Positions 1-8,636 of a stretch of 64,000 bases of DNA are shown piece after piece (within the stretch, counting starts at the first letter, position 1; each line of letters begins with the position of its first letter). A program made the position numbers and the translations under genes. Under the pieces are notes generated by a model. The model saw only the letters and a program-made list of their open reading frames with translations, did not search any database and was not told the DNA's origin. The stretch comes from Fibrobacterota bacterium (GTDB taxonomy: Bacteria; Fibrobacterota; Fibrobacteria; UBA11236), in the NCBI GenBank assembly GCA_019509785.1, contig JAEKLQ010000021.1, forward strand, positions 16,082 to 80,081, in the 5' to 3' direction.

Positions 1-1786
1 TGGGGACGAAGGAGGAGGAACGGAGCGCCTTCTGGACTTCGGCCTCTTCCTCGGGCTCCTCTTCGCTGATGGGCAGGTAGCACGAGAACACGCTTCCCTT
101 GTCCACTTCGGTTTCGACCAGCACGCAACCGCTGTTCTGGGTGATGATGCCGTAGACGGTCGAAAGGCCCAGCCCCGAGCCCGAACGCCCCTTGGGCCCA
201 TCGCCTTTCCCCTTGGTCGTGAAGAAAGGATCGAAGATATGCGGCAAGTCGTCCGTCCCGATCCCTTTTCCGGAGTCGGCCACTGAGATGCGTAAATGCG
301 GGCCCGCGTGGACGCGCCCGTAAGCCCCGGGTATGTCCCCCGACAAAACCACCTGGCCAGTCGACAACGCCAAGGTGCCGCCGTCGGACATGGCATCGCG
401 GGCGTTGACCACCAGGTTCATGATCACTTGTTCCAATTGCACCGGATCCATGCGCACTTGGCCCGCCCGCGGATCCAGGCTCAGGCTCAGCTCGATGTTT
501 TCTTCCAGAAGATGGCGCAGCATCCGTTCCATCGAACCGATCACGTAGTTGGGTTGGATCACTTTCGGCTGCGGGATCTCCTGGCGGCTGAAAGCCAGCA
601 ATTGGCGGATCAGGCCCGCGGCCCTTTCGCTGCCGTTGAGGATCTCCCCCACTTCCCGTCGCACCGGATGGCCCGGTTCCAGGCGCAGCTGCATCAATTC
701 GCAGTAGCCCATGATGGCGGCCAACAGGTTGTTGAAATCATGGGCGATGCCGCCGGCCAACCGGCCCACGGCTTCGAGCTTCTGGGATTGCCGCAACTGA
801 TCTTCCTTGATCCGCAGGGCCTCCTCGGAGTGCCGGGTCTCGGTCACGTCGGAAACGGCCCCGATCCATTTTACGGCCACCCCGTTGGCATCCCAGACGG
901 CCGTGCCTTGATCGCGCCATACGCGCCAGGACCCGTCCCGGCACCGCACGCGGTATTCCGCCAGGAAAGGCGCGCGCCCGCGCTGGTGCTTTTCGATGGC
1001 CGACATCACGCAACTCCGGTCCTCGGGATGCAGCAAGGCTTCCCAACCTTCCAAGGTGCGCGCGATCTCGCCATGCTTATAGCCCAAGCGCTCGTCGATG
1101 GGGCCGAACCATTCCAGCACCCCCGAAGCCATGTCCCATTCGTAGATGAGGTCGTTGCCGCATTCGGCGGCCACGCGCATTCGCTCTTCGGATCGCCGCA
1201 GGGCCTCTTCTTCGCGCTTCCGCTCGGTGATGTCCACGAAAGTGCCCATGACGCTTTCGAGGTTCCCCTGTTCGTCCTGGATGGGCGATCCGTAAACGAT
1301 CAACCGCGTCCGGCGTCCGTAGCGGCCGATCACTTCCACTTCGTAATGCGAGCTTTGGCCCACCCACCTGCGGGCGTGTTCCCGCTTTATGATCTGGACG
1401 CTTTCGGGGGTGAAGAATTCTTCGTAGAGCTGGGCCGATCCGATCAATTCCGCCGGGGAATCCAGCTCCAGGAACTCGCTCATGACGGGGTTGATGTAGA
1501 TGGTCCGCCCTTCCCGGTCGAGATGCCAGATGCCCACCGGGCTGCTCTCGGCTAAGGCGCGGTAGCGCATCTCGCTCCTTTGCAGGTCGAGTTGCGCCTC
1601 CACTTTATGGCCTTCCAGTTCCGCCCGCACTTGCCGCAGGGCCTCGCTATCGGCGCGGTGCCGATCCCCGCGCACGGTGGCATCCCGGTTGAGCTGCGAA
1701 ACCTGGCGGGTGCGGGTACGCATTCGCCAGATGAACAACCCATTCACGGCCAAGCTGGCGGCCATGGCGGCGAGCCAGAAATCCAT
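1..1786 (-). CDS. PAS-domain sensor histidine kinase (3' end beyond the window)
   Basis: Membrane-anchored sensor kinase. Reading leftward from the ATG at 1786, one N-terminal hydrophobic segment (about residues 4-21) is followed by a coiled linker, then two or three PAS/PAC units ending in DITERKR and DVTETRH linkers. A HisKA dimerisation helix follows, with the phospho-acceptor His349 in GGIAHDFNN, then a HATPase domain with the N-box [10 protein letters not shown] and glycine boxes DSGKGIG and GSGLGLS. The HDFNN form of the H-box is typical of hybrid kinases. The frame is still open at base 1, after an acidic Glu-rich linker, so a receiver domain may follow outside the window (inference). 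No cognate regulator is visible. At least 595 residues are present. Its input signal cannot be read from the sequence. Confidence 0.9.
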   Translation of the reverse strand, partial: MDFWLAAMAASLAVNGLFIWRMRTRTRQVSQLNRDATVRGDRHRADSEALRQVRAELEGHKVEAQLDLQRSEMRYRALAESSPVGIWHLDREGRTIYINPVMSEFLELDSPAELIGSAQLYEEFFTPESVQIIKREHARRWVGQSSHYEVEVIGRYGRRTRLIVYGSPIQDEQGNLESVMGTFVDITERKREEEALRRSEERMRVAAECGNDLIYEWDMASGVLEWFGPIDERLGYKHGEIARTLEGWEALLHPEDRSCVMSAIEKHQRGRAPFLAEYRVRCRDGSWRVWRDQGTAVWDANGVAVKWIGAVSDVTETRHSEEALRIKEDQLRQSQKLEAVGRLAGGIAHDFNNLLAAIMGYCELMQLRLEPGHPVRREVGEILNGSERAAGLIRQLLAFSRQEIPQPKVIQPNYVIGSMERMLRHLLEENIELSLSLDPRAGQVRMDPVQLEQVIMNLVVNARDAMSDGGTLALSTGQVVLSGDIPGAYGRVHAGPHLRISVADSGKGIGTDDLPHIFDPFFTTKGKGDGPKGRSGSGLGLSTVYGIITQNSGCVLVETEVDKGSVFSCYLPISEEEPEEEAEVQKALRSSSFVP

Positions 1787-1877
1787 CTGGTAAATGCCTT
1801 TCTCCCGGTTTCCGTCGGGCACGTGCCGATCCTCCCGCGGCGCGCGTACGGGCCGGAGGAGGGACAAGCGGGATTGT

Positions 1878-1883
1878 ATTATA
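1878..1883 (-). promoter_or_regulatory. Possible -10 box for the histidine kinase gene
   Basis: A perfect TATAAT reads leftward here, 92 bases before the kinase ATG at 1786, in the 121-base gap after the TauE gene. No convincing -35 box is present at 16-18 bases upstream, so this is only a candidate. Confidence 0.3.
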
Positions 1884-1907
1884 AATGACGGTTTCAGGCC
1901 AATCGTT

Positions 1908-2645
1908 TTAATGGAAGAGAAGCTGGGCGCCGGTCAGGGCCAGAAGGCCGTAAACGAGCCAATCGAAAGCCTTTTGGGGTAAAAGCCGGTTGGCCAGCCA
2001 ACCCACCGCCACCCCGACCGGGATACATGCCAGATAGCGTAAATCCAGTTTCAGGGATTCCGTCGTGATCAACCCGGAAAACAGATAGGGCGGCACCTTA
2101 AAGAGATTCAGGGCCGTGAAAAAGATGGCGTTGCTGGCGACGAAAACCGTCTTGTCCGCCTTCTGGGCCAAAAGATAGATGGCCATGATGGGCCCGGCCC
2201 CATGCGCGATAGTGGAAGAGAATCCGGCCGCCACCCCGACCAATACGGACGCGGCCACGGAGGGTTTCCACGCGCGTTCGGGATACCACCAATTGCGAAA
2301 CAAGAGCAGAGCCGTCAGGACCAGCGCCGTGGCCCCGATGGAAACCCGCAGCAGGTGCTCGGAAATATGGCTGACGAAGGCCATGCCGATGGCGACGCCG
2401 CCCAAAGCGCCCCAGAAGGGCATGCGGATGAGGCTTAAGTCCCATTTTTTCCAGAAGGCCGAAAGCGTGAACAGATCCGCAAAGCAAAGCAGCGGAAGTA
2501 TGATGCCGATCGCCTGCCGCGCCGGGACCGCCGTGGCCAGCAAGGGAGTGGTAAGCATGCCCAAGCCGGTGGCGAAGCCGGCCTTGGAAAGACCGATCAG
2601 GAATGCCCCGAGATAGGGATAGAACCAGGCGGGAGGCGCGTACAC
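1908..2645 (-). CDS. TauE/SafE family membrane exporter
   Basis: A 245-residue polytopic membrane protein of the TauE/SafE (sulfite/organosulfonate exporter-like) family. Many hydrophobic helices are visible, and the family-typical glycine-rich first helix (GAFLIGLSKAGF) and the internal STIAHGAGPIMAIYLL segment are present. The open frame extends upstream through the DJ-1 gene, but that extension is arginine-rich and out of frame with the real DJ-1 protein. The GTG at 2645, two bases after the DJ-1 stop, is therefore taken as the start. The tight spacing implies co-transcription and translational coupling with the DJ-1 gene. Substrate is unknown; sulfite, sulfoacetate and other anions are all known in the family. 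Confidence 0.85.
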   Translation of the reverse strand: MYAPPAWFYPYLGAFLIGLSKAGFATGLGMLTTPLLATAVPARQAIGIILPLLCFADLFTLSAFWKKWDLSLIRMPFWGALGGVAIGMAFVSHISEHLLRVSIGATALVLTALLLFRNWWYPERAWKPSVAASVLVGVAAGFSSTIAHGAGPIMAIYLLAQKADKTVFVASNAIFFTALNLFKVPPYLFSGLITTESLKLDLRYLACIPVGVAVGWLANRLLPQKAFDWLVYGLLALTGAQLLFH

Positions 2646-2647
2646 GT

Positions 2648-3199
2648 TTACCGGGCCACGATCTGCGCGCGCACGGTTTCGGCCGCGGCCGGGCCTTCCA
2701 GGTAGGCTACCAGGGCCAGCGCGAATTCTTCGGCCGTGCCCGCGCCGCGGGAGGTGATGACCTTGCCGTCCACCACCACCCGATCCCGAAGGTAGGCTTT
2801 CGCGATGGGGACCAGTTCGGCCTCCCGCGACGGAAACGAAGTAATGGCATGCGACTGCGCCACCCCGGCGTCGGCCAGGATCACCGGAGCCGCGCAAATG
2901 GCCGCGATCGGCACTCCCGCGGCGTAGCTGCGACGCACCAATTCGGTTACGCGGATATCCTTGCGCAACCGATCCACCCCCGGCCCCCCGGGGAGGATGA
3001 GCATATCGAAGGTTTCCCGAAGGCAATCGTCCAATAGGCGATCGGCCTGCACCTTAATCCCGCGCCCCCCGGCCACCACCAGGCCTGGCCCGGTGGAGGC
3101 GGCCACCGCTTCCACCCCGGCCCGGCGGAGCAGGTCCAAAGGGGTAACCGCTTCCATTTCCTCGAAGCCCTCGGATAGGATCAAAAGCACCCTTTTCAT
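2648..3199 (-). CDS. DJ-1/PfpI family protein
   Basis: A 183-residue single-domain protein of the DJ-1/ThiJ/PfpI superfamily, close to the YajL/DJ-1 branch by its pattern. It has an N-terminal beta-alpha Rossmann-like start (KRVLLILSEGFEEME), the LPGGPG loop, the nucleophile-elbow cysteine in AICAAP and the SRGAGTAEEFALALV helix. The family includes glyoxalases and redox-sensing chaperones; which activity applies here is not decidable. It is the first gene of a two-gene leftward unit with the TauE-like exporter and is divergent from hslO. Oxidative or electrophile stress would fit both the DJ-1 protein and Hsp33 next to it (inference). Confidence 0.9.
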   Translation of the reverse strand: MKRVLLILSEGFEEMEAVTPLDLLRRAGVEAVAASTGPGLVVAGGRGIKVQADRLLDDCLRETFDMLILPGGPGVDRLRKDIRVTELVRRSYAAGVPIAAICAAPVILADAGVAQSHAITSFPSREAELVPIAKAYLRDRVVVDGKVITSRGAGTAEEFALALVAYLEGPAAAETVRAQIVAR

Positions 3200-3290
3200 A
3201 TTTTGTCCTCTTACGCCTGAGAGACGCTCAGAGCCTTCGGGCCATAAAATTAGTTAACCCACCCTGGCCGCCGTCGGCTGTTTGGAAGAC

Positions 3291-4283
3291 ATGGAAGATC
3301 GCATCATCAGGGCGACCGGGGAGGTCGCCGAATTACGCTTCGTTCTGGTGGACGCCACCCAGGCCGCCAATGCCATCGGCGGGTACCATGACGCGCGCGC
3401 GTTCACCCGCATCCTGATGGGCGAGACCATCGTCTCTTCCTTGTTGCTCGCCTCTGGCCTCAAAGGCAACGGTACGGTGCAGGTGAAATTCCAATACTCT
3501 GGGGACTTCCCCATGGCCACCGCCGATGCTACGCCCTTGGGGCTGGTGCGGGCGATGATCCCCTTCGAGGACGTGAAACGCATCGGCGATTTCGAGCCCT
3601 TGCTCTCGCCGCAGACCATGACCGTTCGCAAACGCAATGAGCAAGGCACCGCGCTTTCCGAGGGCATAGTGGAAATGCCCTCGGAAAAGATCGGCCCCTG
3701 TACGGCTTACTACCTGCTGCAAAGCGAGCAGACGAGATCGGCGGTGGGCATCATGGCGCGGCAGACCCCGGCCGGGCAGGATCCGACGGGGCAAACCGCC
3801 AAGGGGCCGAATGCCCCCGGCGATAGCCTGGGCTTCTGCGGCGGGTTCCTGGTCGAGGCCTTGCCCAAGGCCGATGCGAAAACCCTTGCCATCCTGGAGC
3901 AGGTCGTGAAGGACATGCCGTCCATCGAAACCTATCGCGCCGAGGGCGGCGGCCTCGATTTGGAAAGGATGCTCGCGGATCTTGCGGGCCCGTTCCGTTA
4001 CACGGTCCATCGCGAGATGAAGGTGCTGCCTTTTTGCCCATGCTCGGAGACCGGCGTGCTGAAGGCCATCTCGGGCATGCCCCGCGAAGAATTGGAAGAA
4101 GTGGTCATCAAGCATGAGACCTTGGAACTGCATTGCGAGTATTGCCGGAAGCGTTATCTGGCCACTCCCGCCATGATCCGGGAATTGCTCGACGGAATGG
4201 ACGAAGAGCCGGAAGCGGACGAAGACGAAGGCGGGGACGAAAGCCTGGACGAAGGCAAGGGGCCGGACGATTTCCCGGGTTAG
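3291..4283 (+). CDS. hslO: Hsp33 redox-regulated chaperone
   Basis: Hsp33 is a cytosolic holdase switched on by oxidation that unfolds its C-terminal zinc domain. This 330-residue protein has the N-terminal Hsp33 core (GYHDARAFTRILMGETI, QVKFQYSGDFPM) and the C-terminal zinc ligands CPC and, about 30 residues later, CEYC, matching the family CxC-CxxC arrangement. A Pro/Gly/Gln-rich insert near residues 155-175 and an acidic tail of about 35 residues after the zinc domain are extra to the usual length of about 290. The ATG at 3291 is used; a TTG at 3282 in the same frame is possible. It is divergent from the DJ-1 gene. Confidence 0.9.
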   Translation: MEDRIIRATGEVAELRFVLVDATQAANAIGGYHDARAFTRILMGETIVSSLLLASGLKGNGTVQVKFQYSGDFPMATADATPLGLVRAMIPFEDVKRIGDFEPLLSPQTMTVRKRNEQGTALSEGIVEMPSEKIGPCTAYYLLQSEQTRSAVGIMARQTPAGQDPTGQTAKGPNAPGDSLGFCGGFLVEALPKADAKTLAILEQVVKDMPSIETYRAEGGGLDLERMLADLAGPFRYTVHREMKVLPFCPCSETGVLKAISGMPREELEEVVIKHETLELHCEYCRKRYLATPAMIRELLDGMDEEPEADEDEGGDESLDEGKGPDDFPG

Positions 4284-4490
4284 GCAGGCGCGGCGGGAAG
4301 GGCCCGGGAGAAGGGCTCGGAACGACTTGCTCCGGTAGTCCGCGCCGGGCTTTTAGGCTAAATTTCGTCTCCTGCCGTATTATCTTTGGCGCCGGTCCGG
4401 GGAGACCCCCGGAATCCGGCGTACAGGTCCCCGCGGGGATCAAGGGAGCGATCGAGTGGTCATGGTTGAACGCCGCGGAAGGAAGGACCG

Positions 4491-5399
4491 GTGACCTCGG
4501 AATCGAAGTCGCTGCTGGTCCTGGAATCCGATGACGGGATCCAGGAGATGATCCAATCCATCGTACTCGATCACGACTTGTCCATGCTTTCCGCTTTCAA
4601 CCTGGAGGACGCGAAGCGCCTGATCGGAACCGGCCGCACGCTGGCGTTCGCCTTCAACCTTTCCCTGATCGGCGATGAACCTCTCGCCTTCGTGCGCCGC
4701 CTGCGCCAGGAACATCCCAATCTGCCTCTCATCGCCCTGGTGGGCGCGGCCCACCAAGGCCTTACCGTGTCCCTGCTCCAGTCCGGCACCTATGCCTGCC
4801 TTTCCATGCCTCTGCAAGTGGGCGAGCTCGCGTACAATCTGACCAAAATCATGGCCAGCCTCGCGGACGCCTACAACCCGTTCGCCATGCGGTACGAGGA
4901 ACGCATCCTCATAATGCCCAACGATTTCGCGCTTGTGATGCAGGTGGCCAAGAACCTGGTGGAATCGACACTCCCCTTGCACGAGAAGAACCGCTACCAC
5001 ATCATCCTCGGATTGTCCGAGGTCATCAACAACGCCATCGAGCACGGCAACCTGGGGATTTCCTTCGAGGAGAAAAGCGATGCGCTGAAGGCCTCGCGCT
5101 TCTACCCGCTGGCGATCGAACGCTCCCACAAGGAACCGTACAAGGACCGCGTGGTCACCATCCGCTCCCGGGTCTTCCCCAACCTGCGCCGCATCGAGTA
5201 CTTCATAGCCGATCAAGGCGTCGGCTTCGATTGGCGCGCGCTGCCCGATCCCAAGGACAAAAGCAACCTCCTCAACCGCAACGGGCGGGGCATCATGATG
5301 GCGCGCTACGCGTTCGATGAGATGGTCTACAACGACACCGGCAACGAGGTGACCCTGGTGGTCAACCTGGACGTGCCTTACCGCGGCCGCAGGACCTGA
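4491..5399 (+). CDS. Pseudo-receiver fused to an RsbW-like ATPase domain
   Basis: A 302-residue cytoplasmic signalling protein with two domains. Residues 7-120 resemble a CheY-type receiver (LLVLESDD start), but the phospho-acceptor position is Asn56 (FAFNLSL) and the conserved Lys is Met106 (CLSMPLQ), so phosphorylation in the normal way is unlikely. Residues 150-300 form a HATPase_c_2 (anti-sigma/serine-kinase-like) domain with the N-box LSEVINNAIEHGN, DQGVGFDW and GRGIMMAR. The start is GTG 4491, with GGAAGGA just upstream. It ends two bases before dnaX. The family suggests partner switching with a sigma or anti-anti-sigma factor, but none is nearby. The 207-base gap before it (4284-4490) holds a weak TATTAT at 4378 and nothing else recognisable. 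Confidence 0.8.
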   Translation: MTSESKSLLVLESDDGIQEMIQSIVLDHDLSMLSAFNLEDAKRLIGTGRTLAFAFNLSLIGDEPLAFVRRLRQEHPNLPLIALVGAAHQGLTVSLLQSGTYACLSMPLQVGELAYNLTKIMASLADAYNPFAMRYEERILIMPNDFALVMQVAKNLVESTLPLHEKNRYHIILGLSEVINNAIEHGNLGISFEEKSDALKASRFYPLAIERSHKEPYKDRVVTIRSRVFPNLRRIEYFIADQGVGFDWRALPDPKDKSNLLNRNGRGIMMARYAFDEMVYNDTGNEVTLVVNLDVPYRGRRT

Positions 5400-5401
5400 A
5401 C

Positions 5402-7420
5402 ATGGCTTATCTGGCGATGGCGCGCAAATGGCGCCCCAAGAACTTCGAAGACATGGTGGGCCAGGATCACATCGCCCAAACCATCCGCAACGCCATCGAG
5501 GGCAAGCGCATCTCCCACGCCTACCTGTTCACCGGCACCCGCGGCGTGGGCAAGACCACCTCGGCGCGCATCCTGGCCAAGGCCCTCAATTGCAAGAACG
5601 GGCCCACCCCCATCCCCTGCGACGCTTGCAAGAACTGCAAGGCCGTGAACGCGGGCAGCTCGCTGGACGTGCTGGAGATCGACGGCGCCTCCAACAACAG
5701 CGTGGACGATATTCGCGAGCTGCGCGAGAACGTGAATTACGCGCCCATGAACGGCAGCTACAAGATCTACGTCATCGACGAGGTCCACATGCTCACCAAG
5801 AACGCGTTCAACGCGCTCTTGAAGACGCTGGAAGAGCCGCCGCCCCACGTGGTCTTCATCTTCGCCACCACCGAGGTCAACAAGGTCCCGCATACAATCC
5901 TGTCGCGCGTGCAACGCTTCGATTTCAAGCGCATCTCGGAACAGCACATCCGCGAGCGCCTGGAATACATTTGCGCCCGGGAAGAGATCAAAGCGGAGCG
6001 CGAGGCCTTGGAGGCGGTGGCCCGCAAGGGCGACGGATCGATGCGCGACGCCCTGAGCCTTTTCGATCAGGTCTATGCTTACGCGGGCGCGGACTTTACC
6101 CTGGAGGCGGCCCGCAAGGTATTGGGCCTGCCGAGGGAAAGCCTTTGCGACGGCCTCATCCGCGCGTTGGTCCAGCACGATCAGAAGACCTGTTTCGCAT
6201 CCTTGCAGGACGCCCTGAACGAAGGCATCGAGATCCAGGACTTCCTGATCGCTTTCGGCGAATACCTGCGCAACATGCTTTTCGCCCGCCAAGGCGTGAG
6301 CCCGGTGGCCTTGGGCCTTTCCGAGGCCCGCTACGCCGAGCTCGCCGCGGTCGCCCCGGAATTGCGCGACGGCGATATCATCCGCTTCGCCAAACTGATA
6401 TCCGACATCCTCGTTTCCCTCAAGTCGGCGGCGCATCCGCGGCTGGCCGCGGAGCTGGGGCTGGCGCGCATGGCTTCCTTGGATCGCGTGGTGAGCTTGT
6501 CGCAGGTGCTCGGCGCCGGGGGAACTACCGGAGGGCAGGCGCCATCGTCCGCCGCCGAATCCCAGCCCGCTCCGTTGAGGGCCGCCCCCGACCTCGCCGA
6601 GGTCAAAAAAAAAAGCCCTGAAATAGACGCCGAGAAGGGCGAGAAAGCAGCCGTGAAGATCGCGATGCCGCCTACCGCGATGGCAACGCCACCGGCCTCC
6701 GCGCAGCCGGCCTCCGCCCAGGCATTCGCGCCTGCAGCCCAACCCCAGACCGCCGTCGCCTCCGCACGCGAAACCGCGCCGCTGCGCCCGCCTGCCTCCG
6801 ACCCGACCGCATTCGAGCCGGGCCATGTGGTCGTCGCCACCTTGGCCCCCGTTCGGGACCTTAACCCTGCGGAAATCGACGAGCGCCTTGCGCCGCCTAT
6901 CGAATCGGAATACGGGGACCCCGATCCCGACTATCCCGCCGATGCCGAGGATCCGGACGCCCCGCCTTCGCATATGGCGCCAACGCAGCCTACGGCCCAA
7001 GCGCCCCGCCCTCCGGAAGATCCGGTTACCGTCCCGCTGCAAGCCTCCCCCGCGGCTTTGCCCGGCCTGTGGCCCCGCCTGGTCGCCGAATTCAGCGCCG
7101 CCCGGCCCTTGGTGGGATCGAACCTGCTGCGCTCGCGCTTGGCCTGGGAGGACGGGGAAACGCCGGGGTTACGGGTGATCTTCCTGGAGCGGAGCGCCTG
7201 GTCCCTGGTCGGCGAGGATCCCGATTCCCGCAAGACCATCCAGGCTTTCCTGGCGTCCAAGTCGGAAGGCGGCCGCGAGACGCCGGTGCGCTTCTCCTTG
7301 GACCCCGATGCGGCCGCCAGCCCGGCCCCGGCCATGGCGGCTTACGTGGAGAACGATCCGATGAAAAGGGAACCGATCATCGGTTTCATCCAGGAATTGT
7401 TCGAAGGCAGACTACTTTAA
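5402..7420 (+). CDS. dnaX: DNA polymerase III subunits gamma and tau
   Basis: The clamp-loader ATPase of the replicative polymerase. The 672-residue tau form has the AAA+ core with Walker A GTRGVGKTT, the four-cysteine zinc module (CDACKNCKA plus the upstream Cys), the DEVHML Walker B and the SRV-QRFDFKR sensor region, then clamp-loader domain III. From about residue 385 it becomes a long Ala/Pro-rich linker, with a folded C-terminal domain from about 545 (LWPRLVAEFSAARPL). At codons 402-404 an A10 run preceded by a hairpin creates a strong slippage site, described separately, that would yield a gamma form of about 406 residues. It is the head of a run continuing into ybaB and the hem genes. 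Confidence 0.97.
   Translation: MAYLAMARKWRPKNFEDMVGQDHIAQTIRNAIEGKRISHAYLFTGTRGVGKTTSARILAKALNCKNGPTPIPCDACKNCKAVNAGSSLDVLEIDGASNNSVDDIRELRENVNYAPMNGSYKIYVIDEVHMLTKNAFNALLKTLEEPPPHVVFIFATTEVNKVPHTILSRVQRFDFKRISEQHIRERLEYICAREEIKAEREALEAVARKGDGSMRDALSLFDQVYAYAGADFTLEAARKVLGLPRESLCDGLIRALVQHDQKTCFASLQDALNEGIEIQDFLIAFGEYLRNMLFARQGVSPVALGLSEARYAELAAVAPELRDGDIIRFAKLISDILVSLKSAAHPRLAAELGLARMASLDRVVSLSQVLGAGGTTGGQAPSSAAESQPAPLRAAPDLAEVKKKSPEIDAEKGEKAAVKIAMPPTAMATPPASAQPASAQAFAPAAQPQTAVASARETAPLRPPASDPTAFEPGHVVVATLAPVRDLNPAEIDERLAPPIESEYGDPDPDYPADAEDPDAPPSHMAPTQPTAQAPRPPEDPVTVPLQASPAALPGLWPRLVAEFSAARPLVGSNLLRSRLAWEDGETPGLRVIFLERSAWSLVGEDPDSRKTIQAFLASKSEGGRETPVRFSLDPDAAASPAPAMAAYVENDPMKREPIIGFIQELFEGRLL
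6590..6621 (+). promoter_or_regulatory. Probable programmed slippage site producing the dnaX gamma form
   Basis: A perfect hairpin with six-base arms (GACCTC at 6590-6595, GAGGTC at 6599-6604) and a three-base loop directly abuts ten A residues (6605-6614) inside dnaX. Loss or gain of one base, or a ribosomal -1 or +1 shift, enters frames that both stop at once: TGA at 6619-6621 in the -1 frame and TAG at 6624-6626 in the +1 frame. Thermus dnaX uses an A-run for transcriptional slippage, and E. coli dnaX uses A AAA AAG for ribosomal -1 shifting. The run falls exactly between the clamp-loader domains and the tau linker, as in those genes. Confidence 0.8.
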
Positions 7421-7441
7421 GAGCCCGAAAGGATCCGTTTC

Positions 7442-7747
7442 ATGAACATGCAGAAAATGATGAAAGAACTGCAGAAGATGCAGGGCAAGATGGCCAACGT
7501 ACAGAAGGAGATGGAGAGTACCGTCTTCGAAGCCGAGGCCGGCGGCGGAATGGTGAAGATCGCCATCAACGGCAAATACGAAGTACAATCGGTCAAGCTG
7601 TCGAAGGACGCGGTCGATCCCGACGATGTGGAAGCCCTGGAGGATTTGCTTTTGGCGGCCTTCAACTCGGCCCGCGCCAAGGTAGAGGACGCCTCTTCCG
7701 AAAAGATGGGCGGCCTGACCAAGGGATTGGGAATTCCGGGCATGTAG
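7442..7747 (+). CDS. YbaB/EbfC nucleoid-associated protein
   Basis: A 101-residue DNA-binding protein of the YbaB/EbfC family, which forms tweezer-like dimers on DNA. The start MNMQKMMKELQKMQGKM and the central FEAEAGGGMVKIAINGKYEVQSVKLS strand region are characteristic. It follows dnaX by 21 bases, the conserved dnaX-ybaB order; recR, which often comes next, is absent. The 82 bases after it (7748-7829) contain a short inverted repeat, GGCGTG/CACGCC, and a T6 run, but too far apart to call a terminator. Confidence 0.93.
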   Translation: MNMQKMMKELQKMQGKMANVQKEMESTVFEAEAGGGMVKIAINGKYEVQSVKLSKDAVDPDDVEALEDLLLAAFNSARAKVEDASSEKMGGLTKGLGIPGM

Positions 7748-7829
7748 CCAGTGCGGATGGCAACGGCGTGCCAAAAAGACACGCCTTACGCGATATGGCA
7801 CGAACCCCGATTTTTTAGGTTTTAAGCGG

Positions 7830-8636
7830 ATGCAAGCCCTTATCATTCTCCTGAAGTTCCTCGTGCCCTTGGCCTACGTCGTGACCACCATGGTTTATGC
7901 GCGCCTTTTCTTCTCTCCCGAGGAGAGCAAGTTCTCGAGCAAGGCGCATATCGGCATGGCCATTTCGCTCTTGGCCCATACCGGGCTTCTCATCGCCCTT
8001 GGCTTCTATCTCGGCCGCTGCCCGTTGGGCACGGTCGGCGAAGGCCTCTTGTTCCTGGCCTGGATGGTCGGCGTCATCCAATACCTTTCCGAGTGGCTGG
8101 CCGATACCCGCCGTCTCGGCTTCTTCACCTTGTTGCCCACCTCGCTGTGCGTTCTCATCGGCGTCTTCTTGCAGCGCCCCGAATACGTCCTGCCCGAATC
8201 CCTGCGCAGCTCCCTCTTGGTGTTCCACATCGTGGCCAGCTTGGCGAGCTATGCTTGCTTCTCCCTGGCCTCCATCCTGGCGGCGCTTTACCTGGTCCTG
8301 CACGGGAAGCTGAAGCACAAGAATTTCGACATCACCTTCCGCAAGCTGCCCCCGCTCGATAAGCTGGACAAGCTCTCCGCCAATTGGTCCTTCCTCGGGA
8401 GCGCGACCATGGTCATGAGCTCGATCATCGGCATCTGGTGGGTGCGCAAGGGCGGCGTCGCCGGGATGAGCCTGCGCGAAGCCGGCATCTACCTGGTCCT
8501 GGCGGTTTTCCTGGGCGCGGCCTTCTCGCGCCGCCTCTTCGGCTTGCGCGGCAAGCGGCACGCCATGGTGATCCTGGCCGGTTTCGGCATCCTCTTGCTG
8601 ACCAACCTGGTCGGCACCCACGGATTTTCCGGCTGA
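7830..8636 (+). CDS. HemX/CcsA-type membrane protein
   Basis: A 268-residue integral membrane protein of the cytochrome c assembly (CcsA/CcmC) superfamily, HemX branch. About eight hydrophobic segments are visible. A conserved His lies in VFHIVASLASYACFSLA, and a second one in the C-terminal GTHGFSG. HemX homologues often precede hemA and are thought to influence GluTR level, while CcsA proteins handle heme for cytochrome c. The classical CcsA tryptophan-rich WGxxWxWD motif is only weakly represented (IGIWWV), favouring HemX. Its stop TGA shares a base with the hemA ATG, so it is coupled to heme synthesis. Confidence 0.8.
   Translation: MQALIILLKFLVPLAYVVTTMVYARLFFSPEESKFSSKAHIGMAISLLAHTGLLIALGFYLGRCPLGTVGEGLLFLAWMVGVIQYLSEWLADTRRLGFFTLLPTSLCVLIGVFLQRPEYVLPESLRSSLLVFHIVASLASYACFSLASILAALYLVLHGKLKHKNFDITFRKLPPLDKLDKLSANWSFLGSATMVMSSIIGIWWVRKGGVAGMSLREAGIYLVLAVFLGAAFSRRLFGLRGKRHAMVILAGFGILLLTNLVGTHGFSG

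Noticed and set aside
296..1555. 419-residue rightward frame inside the histidine kinase gene
   Set aside because: Antisense shadow with His/Pro/Gln bias; kinase motifs are complete on the other strand.
2646..3026. N-terminal extension of the TauE-like frame across the DJ-1 gene
   Set aside because: Out of frame with the DJ-1 protein, Arg/Gly-rich and not membrane-like; the family N-terminus begins at the GTG at 2645.
3200..3243. Sequence before the DJ-1 gene (leftward) resembling the 3' half of a glycine riboswitch (CCGAAGG then CTCTCAGGC and AGGACA)
   Set aside because: The conserved 5' partner (GGAGAG) and the rest of the aptamer are missing upstream, spacing inside the match is off by two bases, and a DJ-1/TauE operon is not a typical glycine target.
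5378..7042. 554-residue open frame antisense to dnaX
   Set aside because: Shadow frame with biased Arg/Gly/His composition, and dnaX is certain on the other strand.
7760..7820. Possible terminator between ybaB and hemX
   Set aside because: The short GGCGTG/CACGCC hairpin and the T6 run are about 25 bases apart, so they do not make a normal intrinsic terminator.
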